Source: JANQMY01 sp965228775 | GTDB taxonomy: Bacteria > Pseudomonadota > Alphaproteobacteria > JANQMY01 | Direction of reading: 5' to 3' | Assembly (NCBI GenBank): GCA_965228775.1 | Contig: OZ245840.1 | Coordinates: forward strand, 682,001-746,000 | Length of the DNA stretch: 64,000 nt | Shown here: positions 40,466 to 49,533 of the stretch, piece by piece | Numbering within the stretch: the first letter of the stretch is position 1 | Layout of the letters: every line of letters begins with the position of its first letter | Program-made: the position numbers and the translations under genes | The notes under the pieces: generated by a model | Seen by the model: the letters and a program-made list of their open reading frames with translations, nothing else | Databases searched by the model: none | Told to the model about the DNA's origin: nothing

Positions 40466-41998
40466 TCACAGCGGGATATTGTCGTGTTTCTTCCAAGGGT
40501 TTGACTGGTCTTTATTGGCCAGCATGGCAAGCGCCCGCGCCAAACGGCGGCGTGTGGAATGAGGCATGATCACCTCGTCGATGTAGCCGCGCTGGGCCGC
40601 AACGAACGGGCTTAGGAAACGATCCTCATATTCCTGGGTCCGTTTCGCGATTGCCTCTTCGTCCCCAATCTCCGACCGGTAGATGATTTCCACCGCGCCT
40701 TTTGCGCCCATCACGGCGATCTGCGCCGATGGCCAAGCATAGTTGACGTCGCCACGGATATGCTTCGACGACATCACGTCATACGCCCCACCGAATGCCT
40801 TCCGTGTAATGACGGTTACTTTCGGCACCGTTGCTTCTGCATACGCAAACAGAAGTTTGGCGCCATGCTTAATGATGCCACCATGCTCTTGGCTTGTGCC
40901 CGGCAAGAAGCCGGGTACATCCACGAAGGTGACGATGGGAATATTGAAGCAATCGCAGAAGCGGACAAAGCGGGCCGCCTTGCGGCTGGAATTCGTATCA
41001 AGGCACCCGGCGAGAACCATGGGCTGGTTTGCCACGACACCTACCGTCGCGCCTTCAATACGCGCAAATCCTGTGATGATGTTCTTCGCGTAATCTTTCT
41101 GGATCTCAAAGAAATCGCCTTCGTCAGCGACCTTGGTGATCAATTCCAACATGTCATAAGGCTTGTTGGGATTTGCCGGAACCAGCGTATCCAGCGACAT
41201 TTCAATACGGTCTGGCTCGTCGAACACAGGACGCACTGGCGGCTGTTCTTTGTTCGACAACGGAAGAAAATCGAACAGACGGCGAATGCCCGCAATTGCT
41301 TCCACATCATTGTCGAACGCACCGTCGGCGACGGACGACTTCTGAGTATGCGGTGTTGCGCCGCCCAGATCTTCCTGCGTCACCTCTTCCTGCGTCACCG
41401 TTTTGACCACATCGGGGCCCGTTACGAACATGTAGGACGTGTCGCGCACCATGAAGATGAAATCGGTCATGGCGGGCGAGTAAACAGCACCACCGGCACA
41501 AGGCCCCATGATGACGGAGATTTGCGGCACGACGCCGGACGCCATCACATTCTTTAAAAATACGTCCGCATACCCCCCAAGGGAGTCGACGCCTTCTTGG
41601 ATGCGCGCGCCACCGGAATCATTCAATCCGATCACAGGCGCGCCCACATTCATCGCCATATCCATGATCTTGCAGATCTTCTTCGCGTGCGTCTCAGAAA
41701 GAGACCCACCAAAGACCGTGAAGTCTTGGCTGTAAACATAAGTAAGGCGGCCATTGATGGTGCCCCACCCTGTGACCACCCCATCGCCCGGGAATTTTTT
41801 TTCCTGCATGCCGAACTCGATGGCACGGTGTTCGACAAACATGTCGAATTCCTCGAAAGACCCTTCATCCAGTAAGAGTTCGAGGCGCTCGCGGGCGGTG
41901 AGCTTGCCGCGCGCATGTTGTTGATCGATACGCTTCTGGCCGCCGCCTAGACGGGCTTCCGCACGCTTCAGTTCAAGACGATGAAGTATTTCCTTCAT
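40466..41998 (-). CDS. pccB: Propionyl-CoA carboxylase beta subunit
   Basis: 510 residues, full length. It has ARGKLTARERLELLLDEGSFEE, FPGDGVVTGWGTINGR, MGPCAGGAVYSPAMTDFIFM and the AFGGAYDVMSSKHIRGDVNYAWP second half typical of PCC beta. It transfers CO2 from biotin to propionyl-CoA. In the acetyl-CoA carboxylase pair the same fold is split over two genes; here it is one chain, as expected for PCC. It starts the pccB-pccA operon; the 205 bp before it hold no other gene. Together they use propionyl-CoA formed from valine, isoleucine and odd-chain acids. Confidence 0.95.
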   Translation of the reverse strand: MKEILHRLELKRAEARLGGGQKRIDQQHARGKLTARERLELLLDEGSFEEFDMFVEHRAIEFGMQEKKFPGDGVVTGWGTINGRLTYVYSQDFTVFGGSLSETHAKKICKIMDMAMNVGAPVIGLNDSGGARIQEGVDSLGGYADVFLKNVMASGVVPQISVIMGPCAGGAVYSPAMTDFIFMVRDTSYMFVTGPDVVKTVTQEEVTQEDLGGATPHTQKSSVADGAFDNDVEAIAGIRRLFDFLPLSNKEQPPVRPVFDEPDRIEMSLDTLVPANPNKPYDMLELITKVADEGDFFEIQKDYAKNIITGFARIEGATVGVVANQPMVLAGCLDTNSSRKAARFVRFCDCFNIPIVTFVDVPGFLPGTSQEHGGIIKHGAKLLFAYAEATVPKVTVITRKAFGGAYDVMSSKHIRGDVNYAWPSAQIAVMGAKGAVEIIYRSEIGDEEAIAKRTQEYEDRFLSPFVAAQRGYIDEVIMPHSTRRRLARALAMLANKDQSNPWKKHDNIPL

Positions 41999-42203
41999 TC
42001 TCCCCTCTGATCATTTTTGTTTCGGGTGGCGAAGAGCAGGCACGTGGAATGCGGTCAGACCCCTTCAATCCAGAGTGACATAGCACCCCCTTTTGGGGTT
42101 GCCAACGGCCAAAGCACACGAACAACGGGCGCCCCCTTAATTGCACGACTATGATATGTGAAATAGCCGGTCCACTCGGCGGATCGCAACGAAAGTGCGG
42201 GCG

Positions 42204-42914
42204 TTAACCAATATCTTGATGGAAAGCGGCAAATCGCAAGGCCGTGGCAAAATCGCTCTGAAGCTTGGCTTCCCGATCCAGCGCCTCCGTATCCGCACCC
42301 CACTTTTCCCTCTGCCAGCGTTCATCCACTGTCGCCGCTGCCCATGCCTCTTCCGGAGACACACGCTCCCGCACCCCCGCATAGGCGATCACCAAAGAGC
42401 CTGCGGATGTGGTGGCCACATGAAGACCCGTTAGGATCTGTACGGATAATTGATCAATTGCCGTTCGCACTGCTGCCAGAGCCTCTTCCGATTGGGTCAA
42501 GGGCATAATCCCCGCCGTCGGCAGAAGGCGTGCGCCGGTCGCCTCATGAAACCAATCGAGGAGAGGGTCCCACACGGCAGCCTGAGCCTGCTGCAAGGCC
42601 TCCGGGTCGTCGGCGCGATAGCATGTCAAATCCGACCCGGCATATTGCACTAGATGGTCGACGATTTTCTCTTGATCAGGAGCCACCTGATCGATGGACG
42701 AATTGGCGAGCCGCGTAAGTGGCATCGACACCGGATCGACGACCTTCGTTTGGCTTTCCCATTCTTCTGCGACCGCCTCTCCGATCTGGCGGTTCGCCAG
42801 CACCAGCGCACTGCGGCCGGGGGTTCGAACCGGCCGTTCATCCAACAGAATGGCAATGCCATCATCCGTCTCGCGAACCGAGACCGTCTTGTAGAAACGT
42901 TCTATGGTTTTCAT
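42204..42914 (-). CDS. ATP12-family F1-ATPase assembly protein
   Basis: 236 residues. The family signature is clear: an N-terminal RFYKTVSVRETDDGIAILLDERPVRTPGR, then VAEEWESQ near residue 50, and LLDWFHEATGARLLPTAGIMPL in the middle. ATP12 is the chaperone that binds F1 alpha during ATP synthase assembly; it is conserved in alphaproteobacteria and mitochondria. Its ATG overlaps the stop of the AsmA-family gene by four bases (ATGA), so translation is coupled. No ATP synthase gene is close. The start at 42914 follows from the overlap. Confidence 0.93.
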   Translation of the reverse strand: MKTIERFYKTVSVRETDDGIAILLDERPVRTPGRSALVLANRQIGEAVAEEWESQTKVVDPVSMPLTRLANSSIDQVAPDQEKIVDHLVQYAGSDLTCYRADDPEALQQAQAAVWDPLLDWFHEATGARLLPTAGIMPLTQSEEALAAVRTAIDQLSVQILTGLHVATTSAGSLVIAYAGVRERVSPEEAWAAATVDERWQREKWGADTEALDREAKLQSDFATALRFAAFHQDIG

Positions 42915-44860
42915 CCGCCGTTTCCAGCAGCGCCACCTGCGCCAAAGGACGCGGCGTTCGACACCGAGCCGGAGATCTGCCGGATGCAGACATTTTCATT
43001 CTCGTGCCCAATTTCCATCAGCGGCAGGAGGGATTGAGCCCCTCCGGATAAGACCAGTGTGCCGACGCCGCCAGAGCCGCGCCGTTCTGCGGACACGTCC
43101 CGCTGCGGCGTCAGTGTCGGGCTGTCCAATTCTCCTGCGACCCGCAGATCCGAGGCGTCCGCCAGTAAGGCAGGATCCTTTGGCCGCGGTGATAAACGAA
43201 AATCGAGCAGTCCCTGCCGCAAGTCCACATAGCCAGCACCTGTGGTGGCCGCTTGGCTGGTTTCCACCAACAGTCCGTTCGCGGTTGCCAGCCCGTCTTC
43301 GAAATCAAACCGGCTAACCACGCAGGACAAAGACATCGGTTCGCTCAGCTCGTCCCGGTCCCACCGGCCATAGCTGAAAAGCTGCCAGACTTCGGCCCAC
43401 GCATCAGCGGCAAAATCCAGTTCGGTACTTGGGCGCAGTGCGCCATCGCCCAAGAGCAAGTTGGTCTGACCGTGCAAGCTCGAGAGAAGAGCTTCCGGGG
43501 TTTCCCCCTCGCCTTTCAGATCCGCCGCCAGGCTCAGCACGCCATTTAAAGGCAACCGGCTCTCTGCTTCGGTCAAATGTTCCAGCCGCACATTTTTAAC
43601 TTTCGGCTGAGCGGCTATCGAAAGGTTTGGCTCAAACCAAACCTGGAACGGCATACTGATATATCCGCCCGCCGCCAGCGTTTCGAAGCCGCTGTTTTCT
43701 AGACGGCCATCAAGAGCCCGGACATCAAGCTGAAATTCTTCGAAAACCGCATCGGCCAAACGCAGACGGTCGGCCGCCACGGTCAGTTGCCCATCCCAAT
43801 TCCGCAAGATCCGCGACACCAGATTGACCGATTGCGAAAAAGCCTCTTCGTCGACCGGCCCAAGAAACGATTCTGGATCTGCTATCTCCAAGCTTTCCGC
43901 ACGAACAGAAATGTCCAGACGGGGACGCTCAAAGGGAATCCAATCCATTGAGACATTTGCTTGCGGACTGTTCTTCGCACCCCCAAGAACGATGTCATCC
44001 ACTTCCAGCCAGTTTTTCCCTATGACCAACCTGGCCTGGATTGGCATGGCCCCTTTTCTAAAACCCAAAAGTAGCGGCATGACACTGTCAGGCGGCGCGG
44101 CGCCGACCACATTCAAGTCGGAGCTAAACATGCGCGGATCGAGGAGTTCTCCATCGATCTGAAAATCATACCCTGCAAACCGAAGCTGGTTCCGCGTTCG
44201 GGCAGGCGCCTTGTCCGCCCATTGAGACAGTCCCTCCGTCCGACCGGAAAAGACAAGCGGCTGGCCGGCAACCTGCAACAACCCCTTGTAGGCGACACCA
44301 TCCTCGTCCGGGGTCAAGCTGAGTTTACGAACCGAAAGTTTGGTGAGCCCGCTTTTTGACAGATCGTAGAGCTGGATATCGACCTGGTCGAAGTCCATTT
44401 TCTTGACGCCGCTAACACGACCGGATGCGTTAGCTAATGAAGACCAGTTCACCGCCCCGTTGTCATTGCGTTCAAGGAATAAAGTGGCGCCGCTCACGCG
44501 GAACCGGTCCAGTTCAACCCGTTGGTCCAGCAAGGGCAATAGCTTCACATCAATGACGATATGGCGAGCCTTACCGGCGGCAGGCTCTAACCCCCAATCC
44601 ACATTCTCGACAGAGACTTGATCCAGCGACAAGCGCAGCCCTTCCGGCAACAGCGCGGCGCGAATAGGCCCCTCGATCTTAATGGGATGTCCCAGATATT
44701 GGCTGAGCGTCTGTTCAACGTAAGGTGCCGCAAACTTTAGATTCTGCGTGGAAAGCGCAAACATCGCCCCCACCGACACCGCAAGCAGTATCGTTGCACA
44801 CCAAAGTATCCCGCGAAAAACGCGCATGCGGTGTTGCACCTTTTTAGTCTGACCCCTCAT
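42911..44860 (-). CDS. AsmA-family inner-membrane protein
   Basis: 649 residues. A single N-terminal membrane helix (about 13-36, ILWCATILLAVSVGAMFAL) is followed by a periplasmic repeat-rich region. The hallmark of AsmA proteins appears soon after: YLGHPIKIEGPIRAALLPEGLRLSLDQVSVEN, and the C-terminal AsmA_2 part contains the TGAGYVDLRQGLLDFRLSPRPK stretch. AsmA-like proteins are thought to move phospholipids between the inner and outer membrane. The gene overlaps the ATP12 gene by four bases. An ATG 33 bp downstream with AAAGG upstream is a possible alternative start. Confidence 0.92.
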   Translation of the reverse strand: MRGQTKKVQHRMRVFRGILWCATILLAVSVGAMFALSTQNLKFAAPYVEQTLSQYLGHPIKIEGPIRAALLPEGLRLSLDQVSVENVDWGLEPAAGKARHIVIDVKLLPLLDQRVELDRFRVSGATLFLERNDNGAVNWSSLANASGRVSGVKKMDFDQVDIQLYDLSKSGLTKLSVRKLSLTPDEDGVAYKGLLQVAGQPLVFSGRTEGLSQWADKAPARTRNQLRFAGYDFQIDGELLDPRMFSSDLNVVGAAPPDSVMPLLLGFRKGAMPIQARLVIGKNWLEVDDIVLGGAKNSPQANVSMDWIPFERPRLDISVRAESLEIADPESFLGPVDEEAFSQSVNLVSRILRNWDGQLTVAADRLRLADAVFEEFQLDVRALDGRLENSGFETLAAGGYISMPFQVWFEPNLSIAAQPKVKNVRLEHLTEAESRLPLNGVLSLAADLKGEGETPEALLSSLHGQTNLLLGDGALRPSTELDFAADAWAEVWQLFSYGRWDRDELSEPMSLSCVVSRFDFEDGLATANGLLVETSQAATTGAGYVDLRQGLLDFRLSPRPKDPALLADASDLRVAGELDSPTLTPQRDVSAERRGSGGVGTLVLSGGAQSLLPLMEIGHENENVCIRQISGSVSNAASFGAGGAAGNGG

Positions 44861-44917
44861 GCCCCTGCCGAACCATACTCGTGGACAAACTTTGGCTCAG
44901 CGACGGCAAATCACGAG

Positions 44918-45568
44918 CTAGTCTAAGGCTTTTTTGAGCTGAGCAAAGTCTTTGATGACGATTTCTGCGCCGGAATCGATCAATTCTTCAGAGGAATGAT
45001 ACCCCCAGTCAACACCGATGGCGCGAACACCAGCAGAGCGTGCCATCTCCATGTCAAAAGTTGTGTCACCGATCATGACGGCACGATCCGGAGATGCACC
45101 TGTCTCCAGAATCGCCTGTTCAAGCATGTACGGATGGGGCTTGCCTGGCCCGTCATCCGCCGTTTGAATCGTGTCGAACAAACCGTCCCATCCATGAAGT
45201 GCGAGAACGACGTTCACACCTCGTCGCGACTTACCGGTCGCAAGACCGAGATGGTTCAAGCCACCACCCAATTCGCGAATGATCTCGTCCGCGCCCGGAA
45301 ACAATGGCTCATGATGGGCCGGATCCCCCCTCAGAGACTGGAAGGCATTTTTGTAGTCATGCGCGACACTTACATGGCTTTCCTCCGACTCCTGTGGAAT
45401 CAATGTTGCCACCGCTTCCACCAGAGACAAGCCCACCACACGGCGCACCTGTTCGCGCTCCATGGGAGGAAAACTGTGGGTCGTTAGAGCCCGGTTCATC
45501 GCCTCCGTGATGATAAACTGGCTATCAACCAGCGTGCCGTCACAATCAAAGACAATAAGCTTTGTCAT
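44918..45568 (-). CDS. HAD-family phosphatase, phosphoglycolate-phosphatase-like
   Basis: 216 residues, HAD subfamily IA. Motif I is VFDCDGTLVDS, motif II is LATGKSRRG, motif III KPHPYML (catalytic Lys), and motif IV MIGDTTFDMEMARSAG. The cap is small and helical. Likely reactions are hydrolysis of phosphoglycolate or similar small phosphates. Its start overlaps the RluC-like gene stop (ATGA at 45565-45568). This pairing of HAD phosphatase, RluC-like synthase and CrcB is a recurrent alphaproteobacterial neighbourhood. Confidence 0.93.
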   Translation of the reverse strand: MTKLIVFDCDGTLVDSQFIITEAMNRALTTHSFPPMEREQVRRVVGLSLVEAVATLIPQESEESHVSVAHDYKNAFQSLRGDPAHHEPLFPGADEIIRELGGGLNHLGLATGKSRRGVNVVLALHGWDGLFDTIQTADDGPGKPHPYMLEQAILETGASPDRAVMIGDTTFDMEMARSAGVRAIGVDWGYHSSEELIDSGAEIVIKDFAQLKKALD

Positions 45569-46584
45569 TGACTTAATGGCCCCTCCTCACTTGTAAGCTT
45601 AATGTCATCACCTTCTTTCTCCACCAGCCCCAGGAAGTCCCAACTCTTCTTCATGTGCTGCGGCAATGGGGCCGTAACGGTGAAGGTTCCAAGCACCTTA
45701 TCTTCGATATCCAGACGGCGTGCATGAAGGTGAAGCCGGTCCTCCAAATCGGGGTTGAGGTCCTGCTTCAGGCCATATTTGTGATCGCCGATAATGGGGT
45801 TGCCAATAGCCGCGCAATGGGCCCGTAATTGATGCGTCCGTCCCGTGATGGGCTGCAGAGCCATCCACGACATTTCGCCGCCGATTGACGAAACCACTTC
45901 GTACGCCGTTTTGGTGCTGCGGGCACCCGACTGATCGTCTAGGTCCGGCATCATCATTTCACGCCCTTGTTGTGCCGTGGAACTCGCCTTTATGAGCGGC
46001 ACATCAATAATGCCTTCGCGAATGGGAGGCGCGCCTTTCGTTAAAGCCCAATAGATCTTCTTCACGCGGCGCGTTCGAAACGCCGACGATAAGATGGCCG
46101 CCGCTTTTGCTGAACGTGCCAGCAACAGAACACCGCTGGTGTCTCTGTCCAGACGATGAACCAGCTTGGGACGTTCGTCTGATCCAAAGCGCAGACCGTC
46201 CAACATGCCATCAATATGTCGATGGGTCTTTGTTCCGCCCTGAACGGATAGACCGGCCGGTTTATTGATCGCAATAACATCGGAATTCTTAAATAAAACA
46301 AGAGACTGAATGAATTTCTTATCTTCGTCACTCAATCTTTTATTTTGGCTTTTCGGCGGCTGAGCCGCTTCGTCTTCCAGCCGGATGGGAGGCACGCGAA
46401 TGATCTGGCCTGCATTCACCCGGTCGGATGCCTTGGCGCGGGCGCCGTCCACGCGGACCTGCCCCTTGCGCAAAAGCTTCTGCAAGCGGCCATGGCTAAG
46501 ACCCGGAAAATGCCGATGGAACCATCGGTCCAGACGGATTTCCGAGTCGGCTTCCGTGACTTCGATTTGCTGAACGCCACTCAT
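45565..46584 (-). CDS. rluC: RluA-family pseudouridine synthase, RluC-like
   Basis: 339 residues from ATG 46584, chosen because it overlaps the crcB stop (ATGA); an ATG 12 bases upstream is possible. An S4 RNA-binding domain is at about 10-75 (RLDRWFHRHFPGLSHGRLQKLLRKGQVRVDG), followed by the pseudouridine-synthase catalytic core with HRLDRDTSGVLLLARS (catalytic Asp) and TGRTHQLRAHCAAIGNPIIGD. The family modifies 23S rRNA at 955/2504/2580 (RluC) or 1911-1917 (RluD). S4 plus core without a long C-terminus favours RluC. It ends with an overlap to the HAD gene. Confidence 0.9.
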   Translation of the reverse strand: MSGVQQIEVTEADSEIRLDRWFHRHFPGLSHGRLQKLLRKGQVRVDGARAKASDRVNAGQIIRVPPIRLEDEAAQPPKSQNKRLSDEDKKFIQSLVLFKNSDVIAINKPAGLSVQGGTKTHRHIDGMLDGLRFGSDERPKLVHRLDRDTSGVLLLARSAKAAAILSSAFRTRRVKKIYWALTKGAPPIREGIIDVPLIKASSTAQQGREMMMPDLDDQSGARSTKTAYEVVSSIGGEMSWMALQPITGRTHQLRAHCAAIGNPIIGDHKYGLKQDLNPDLEDRLHLHARRLDIEDKVLGTFTVTAPLPQHMKKSWDFLGLVEKEGDDIKLTSEEGPLSQ

Positions 46585-46970
46585 GACAGCACCCATCTGG
46601 TGACGGCAAGACCGGCGAGCAGCCCGCCAATACTTAAGAAAACAGACGCAACCACATACACACCCGCATTCATGAGGTCGCCACGCTGTGCCATGTTTAC
46701 CGCATCGAGCGAAAACGCCGAGAAAGTGGTGAACCCCCCAAGAAACCCGGTGATCAGAAAAAGCCGCATCTCGGGCGTTACACTAATTTTGAGCGCGAAA
46801 GCTTCTGCCAAAACACCAATCAACAGGCTGCCCACAACATTCACAAACAAGGTCCCCCAGGGAAAATTCGGCCCCATGAGGTGAAGAGCCTGGGACGCAA
46901 CGGCATAGCGGGCCATTGCCCCCGCCGCTCCGCCTGCCCCTACCGCCAAATACATCCACATGGTTCTCAT
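46581..46970 (-). CDS. crcB: Fluoride exporter CrcB
   Basis: 129 residues starting MRTMWMYLAVGAGG (ATG 46970; other Mets nearby leave the exact start open). There are four short membrane helices. Family signatures are GGAAGAMARYAV, NVVGSLLIG and GGFTTFSAFSLD; the Asn and the GGFTTFS Phe/Ser line the fluoride path. It protects the cell by channelling F- out. Only one crcB gene is present here, which would act as a homodimer. I find no fluoride riboswitch in the 177 bp upstream. It leads the crcB-rluC-HAD run. Confidence 0.93.
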   Translation of the reverse strand: MRTMWMYLAVGAGGAAGAMARYAVASQALHLMGPNFPWGTLFVNVVGSLLIGVLAEAFALKISVTPEMRLFLITGFLGGFTTFSAFSLDAVNMAQRGDLMNAGVYVVASVFLSIGGLLAGLAVTRWVLS

Positions 46971-47147
46971 CTTCCCAATTCGGCCAGCCCGCCGCGGCAA
47001 TGGTGCAACACCGACCAGCCCGGCGACGCGTGTTCATAGCCGAAATCAAGACAAACTGTCCAAGAACCTTTATCACCCCATTCGGGAGAGTGAGAGCAAC
47101 CCTTCCTCAATTTATTTCCCCGGAAACGTTCTGGCTGAGTTGTATTC

Positions 47148-49388
47148 ATGAGTTTGAAACGGATCTTGGCGGCTTTGGCCGTCTTCACGGCCCTAACCCA
47201 CGAGCCGGCGGCCGCCTGCGACAATGATGACAGAGACGGGAAGGACGTGGCCCTCGTGTTAAGCGGCGGCGGCGCCTTGACCAGCGCACAGGTCGGCGCG
47301 CTCAAAGTCATTGAAGAATTGGGCGTTCCCTATCATTGCATCATCGGCACCAGCATGGGCGCAGTGACGGGCGCCTTTCTCGCTGCGGGCTATTCGGTTT
47401 CTGAGATCGAGGACATCTACAGGGCCGATGATTGGGGGCAAGCCTTCCGGGGCGGCATCGGCCGAAAGGACAAACCCTATCTTCAGAAAGAAAACGAGGA
47501 TCAATACTTCTCTGACTACTTCGCCGGATTTGGGGACGGCCAGGTCAAACTGCCAAGCGGTTTGAGCGATATGAGCGGGCTGCAAGCAAAGTACCGGCAT
47601 TTGCTGGTGCACCTGCCAAGCACTTTGAACTTCGACGATGGTCTGGAAGTGCCGTTCCGGCCAGTGGCCATGAATCTATCGACCGGTGCGCCCCACGCCT
47701 TCCAAAAAGGGGACCTGGTTCAGACCATGCTGGCCAGCATGTCGGTCTCCGGCCTCTTCCCGCCTGTAGAGATCGAGGACGAACTTTATGTGGATGGCGG
47801 CATGGCATCTCAGTTGCCGGTGCGCGCGGCATTGGCAATGGGCGCGGACATCATCATTGCCTTGGACACAACAATCGAGCCACAGGTGATGCGCGGGCCT
47901 CAGTCGGTCACGTCTACATCTCAGCAATTGCTGCGCATCACCATTTGGAACAATTGGAAAGTCGACCGGGCCAAGATGAATGATGAGACGGATGTCCTCA
48001 TTCGTCCGGACTTGACGGGCCTCAGTTCCGGCAATTTCACCAATGTGGAAAAGGGCTTCCAGTCAGGCGAAGTGGAAGCCCGCAAATATGTGGAACAGCT
48101 CAAGAAGATTTCGGCCTTGGCCGCCCCGTCCAAACGGCGTGACATTAATCCGCACGCCGCCCCTCAGATGGCTTCCACCGCTGTTGGGGCGACGCCTCCA
48201 TCACCGGATCTCATCATAGAAAACGAAACCGCCGTTTCGGACGCGGTTATCCGGGACAGATTCGGCGACGAGGCGGTATCGAAGGACGACCCGGATGACA
48301 TTGATCGCCGGCTCAAGGATCTGGCGGCTTTCGACGCCTTCGGGAATGTGGACTTCACCCGTGGCGCCGACCGCAACACACTGCGCGTAGCGGAGCGGTC
48401 CATCGGCCGTAATCTTCTGCAGGCAGGGTTTCGCGCCTCCACGACGTTCGACGGTGATTCTCAATATGCCATTCAAGGACGCATTTCCCGGCGGCCGATC
48501 AGTTCTCTCGGCGGAGAAGCCAGCCTGTCCCTTGAGATTGGGTCCGATTTCGGCGTCACCGGCCAGATCTACCAGCCCCTTGGCCGCGGCGGCCGTTTCT
48601 TCGCCATTCCCGCAATATCCTACCGGTCGGAGGAAATTCTGTTCGACATCGGCGAATTGCGCCTTGGTGAATTCAATCAGCGGGCCGGCAGTGCGCGCTT
48701 GCGCATCGGCCGGGAGCTTGGCAGTTGGGGTGTCTTGTCCGTGGAAGGCATCAGCACCATCGGACGTATCCGGCCGCAGGTGGTCATTTCGCCTGAACTG
48801 CTTGAGCCCTTTTCGTACAAACAGGGGGGCGTGGGCGCCTTCTTCGGGGTCGATACGCTGGAACGTTCGGCATGGCCCACCTCAGGCCTTCAGCTAAGGG
48901 CGTCGGGCGAAAAACTCTTCGATTTTGATAGTGGGGTGGACACCGACAAGTACAGCCTCTTCCTGAGCAATGCATTCGGTATCGGCCAATTCGGCGTTCA
49001 GATCCGCGCGCTTTCGGAAGGTGTGCTTGAAGAAAACAATGAGCCGGTTGAGGTGCTTTCGCTGGGTGGCTTCCGTAGGCTCTCTGCCTTTGCCGAAGGG
49101 TCGATCCCCAACAATCAATATGTTCTAGCGACGCTGGAGGTGTTCCGGCGGCTCACCACACAGGGGCAAATTGTCGACATCCCAATCTACATCGGCGGCA
49201 CCTTCGAATTTGCCAATGTGGAACTGGATATTCTGTCCGACATTGACGGCATCCCGGAAGAAGCGAACACCTATGCGGGGTCCGTCTATCTGGGCGGCGA
49301 CACCATAATCGGGCCTGTCATTTTGGGGGCAGGTATTGGCGAAGGTAAGGAGTATTCCATCTTCCTTCATGTGGGCCGGGCGTTCTGA
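47148..49388 (+). CDS. Patatin-like phospholipase with outer-membrane barrel (type Vd)
   Basis: 746 residues. A signal peptide (about 1-23) leads into a patatin domain: nucleophile Ser69 in GTSMGAVTGAF and Asp216 in VDGGMASQLP form the dyad. From about 390 onward a POTRA-like region and a 16-strand beta barrel follow (e.g. GGFRRLSAFAEGS, ending FLHVGRAF with terminal Phe), as in PlpD-type autotransporters. The product is therefore an outer-membrane or secreted phospholipase. The oxyanion-hole loop reads SGGGALTSAQVG, unlike the common GGGARG; this is unusual. It is the only plus-strand gene between crcB and rarA. Start ATG 47148. Confidence 0.9.
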   Translation: MSLKRILAALAVFTALTHEPAAACDNDDRDGKDVALVLSGGGALTSAQVGALKVIEELGVPYHCIIGTSMGAVTGAFLAAGYSVSEIEDIYRADDWGQAFRGGIGRKDKPYLQKENEDQYFSDYFAGFGDGQVKLPSGLSDMSGLQAKYRHLLVHLPSTLNFDDGLEVPFRPVAMNLSTGAPHAFQKGDLVQTMLASMSVSGLFPPVEIEDELYVDGGMASQLPVRAALAMGADIIIALDTTIEPQVMRGPQSVTSTSQQLLRITIWNNWKVDRAKMNDETDVLIRPDLTGLSSGNFTNVEKGFQSGEVEARKYVEQLKKISALAAPSKRRDINPHAAPQMASTAVGATPPSPDLIIENETAVSDAVIRDRFGDEAVSKDDPDDIDRRLKDLAAFDAFGNVDFTRGADRNTLRVAERSIGRNLLQAGFRASTTFDGDSQYAIQGRISRRPISSLGGEASLSLEIGSDFGVTGQIYQPLGRGGRFFAIPAISYRSEEILFDIGELRLGEFNQRAGSARLRIGRELGSWGVLSVEGISTIGRIRPQVVISPELLEPFSYKQGGVGAFFGVDTLERSAWPTSGLQLRASGEKLFDFDSGVDTDKYSLFLSNAFGIGQFGVQIRALSEGVLEENNEPVEVLSLGGFRRLSAFAEGSIPNNQYVLATLEVFRRLTTQGQIVDIPIYIGGTFEFANVELDILSDIDGIPEEANTYAGSVYLGGDTIIGPVILGAGIGEGKEYSIFLHVGRAF

Positions 49389-49403
49389 GCAAAAGATAGC
49401 ATT

Positions 49404-49510
49404 CGTCGCCCTCGTCCTTCGAGACACCGCCTAATGGCGGTTCCTCAGGATGAGGGCGAACGGATTTCCTCATCCTGAGGGCGAGCAATGCGAGCGTCTC
49501 GAAGGATAGG
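49404..49510. repeat. CATCCTGAGG-type palindromic repeats
   Basis: Between the convergent patatin and rarA genes are two related palindromic units: GCCCTCGTCCTTCGAG...CTCAGGATGAGGGC (with an inner ACCGCC/GGCGGT stem) and CCTCATCCTGAGG...CTCGAAGGAT. This layout (CCTCAGGATGAGG with CTTCGAGACGC) is a family I associate with Rhizobiales-like genomes. The structures could end both transcripts. Confidence 0.75.
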
Positions 49511-49533
49511 AAATCCCCGCCCCGCTTACCATT

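Noticed and set aside
46971..47147. Fluoride riboswitch before crcB
   Set aside because: The expected conserved crcB-motif elements and pseudoknot pairing are not recognisable in this stretch.
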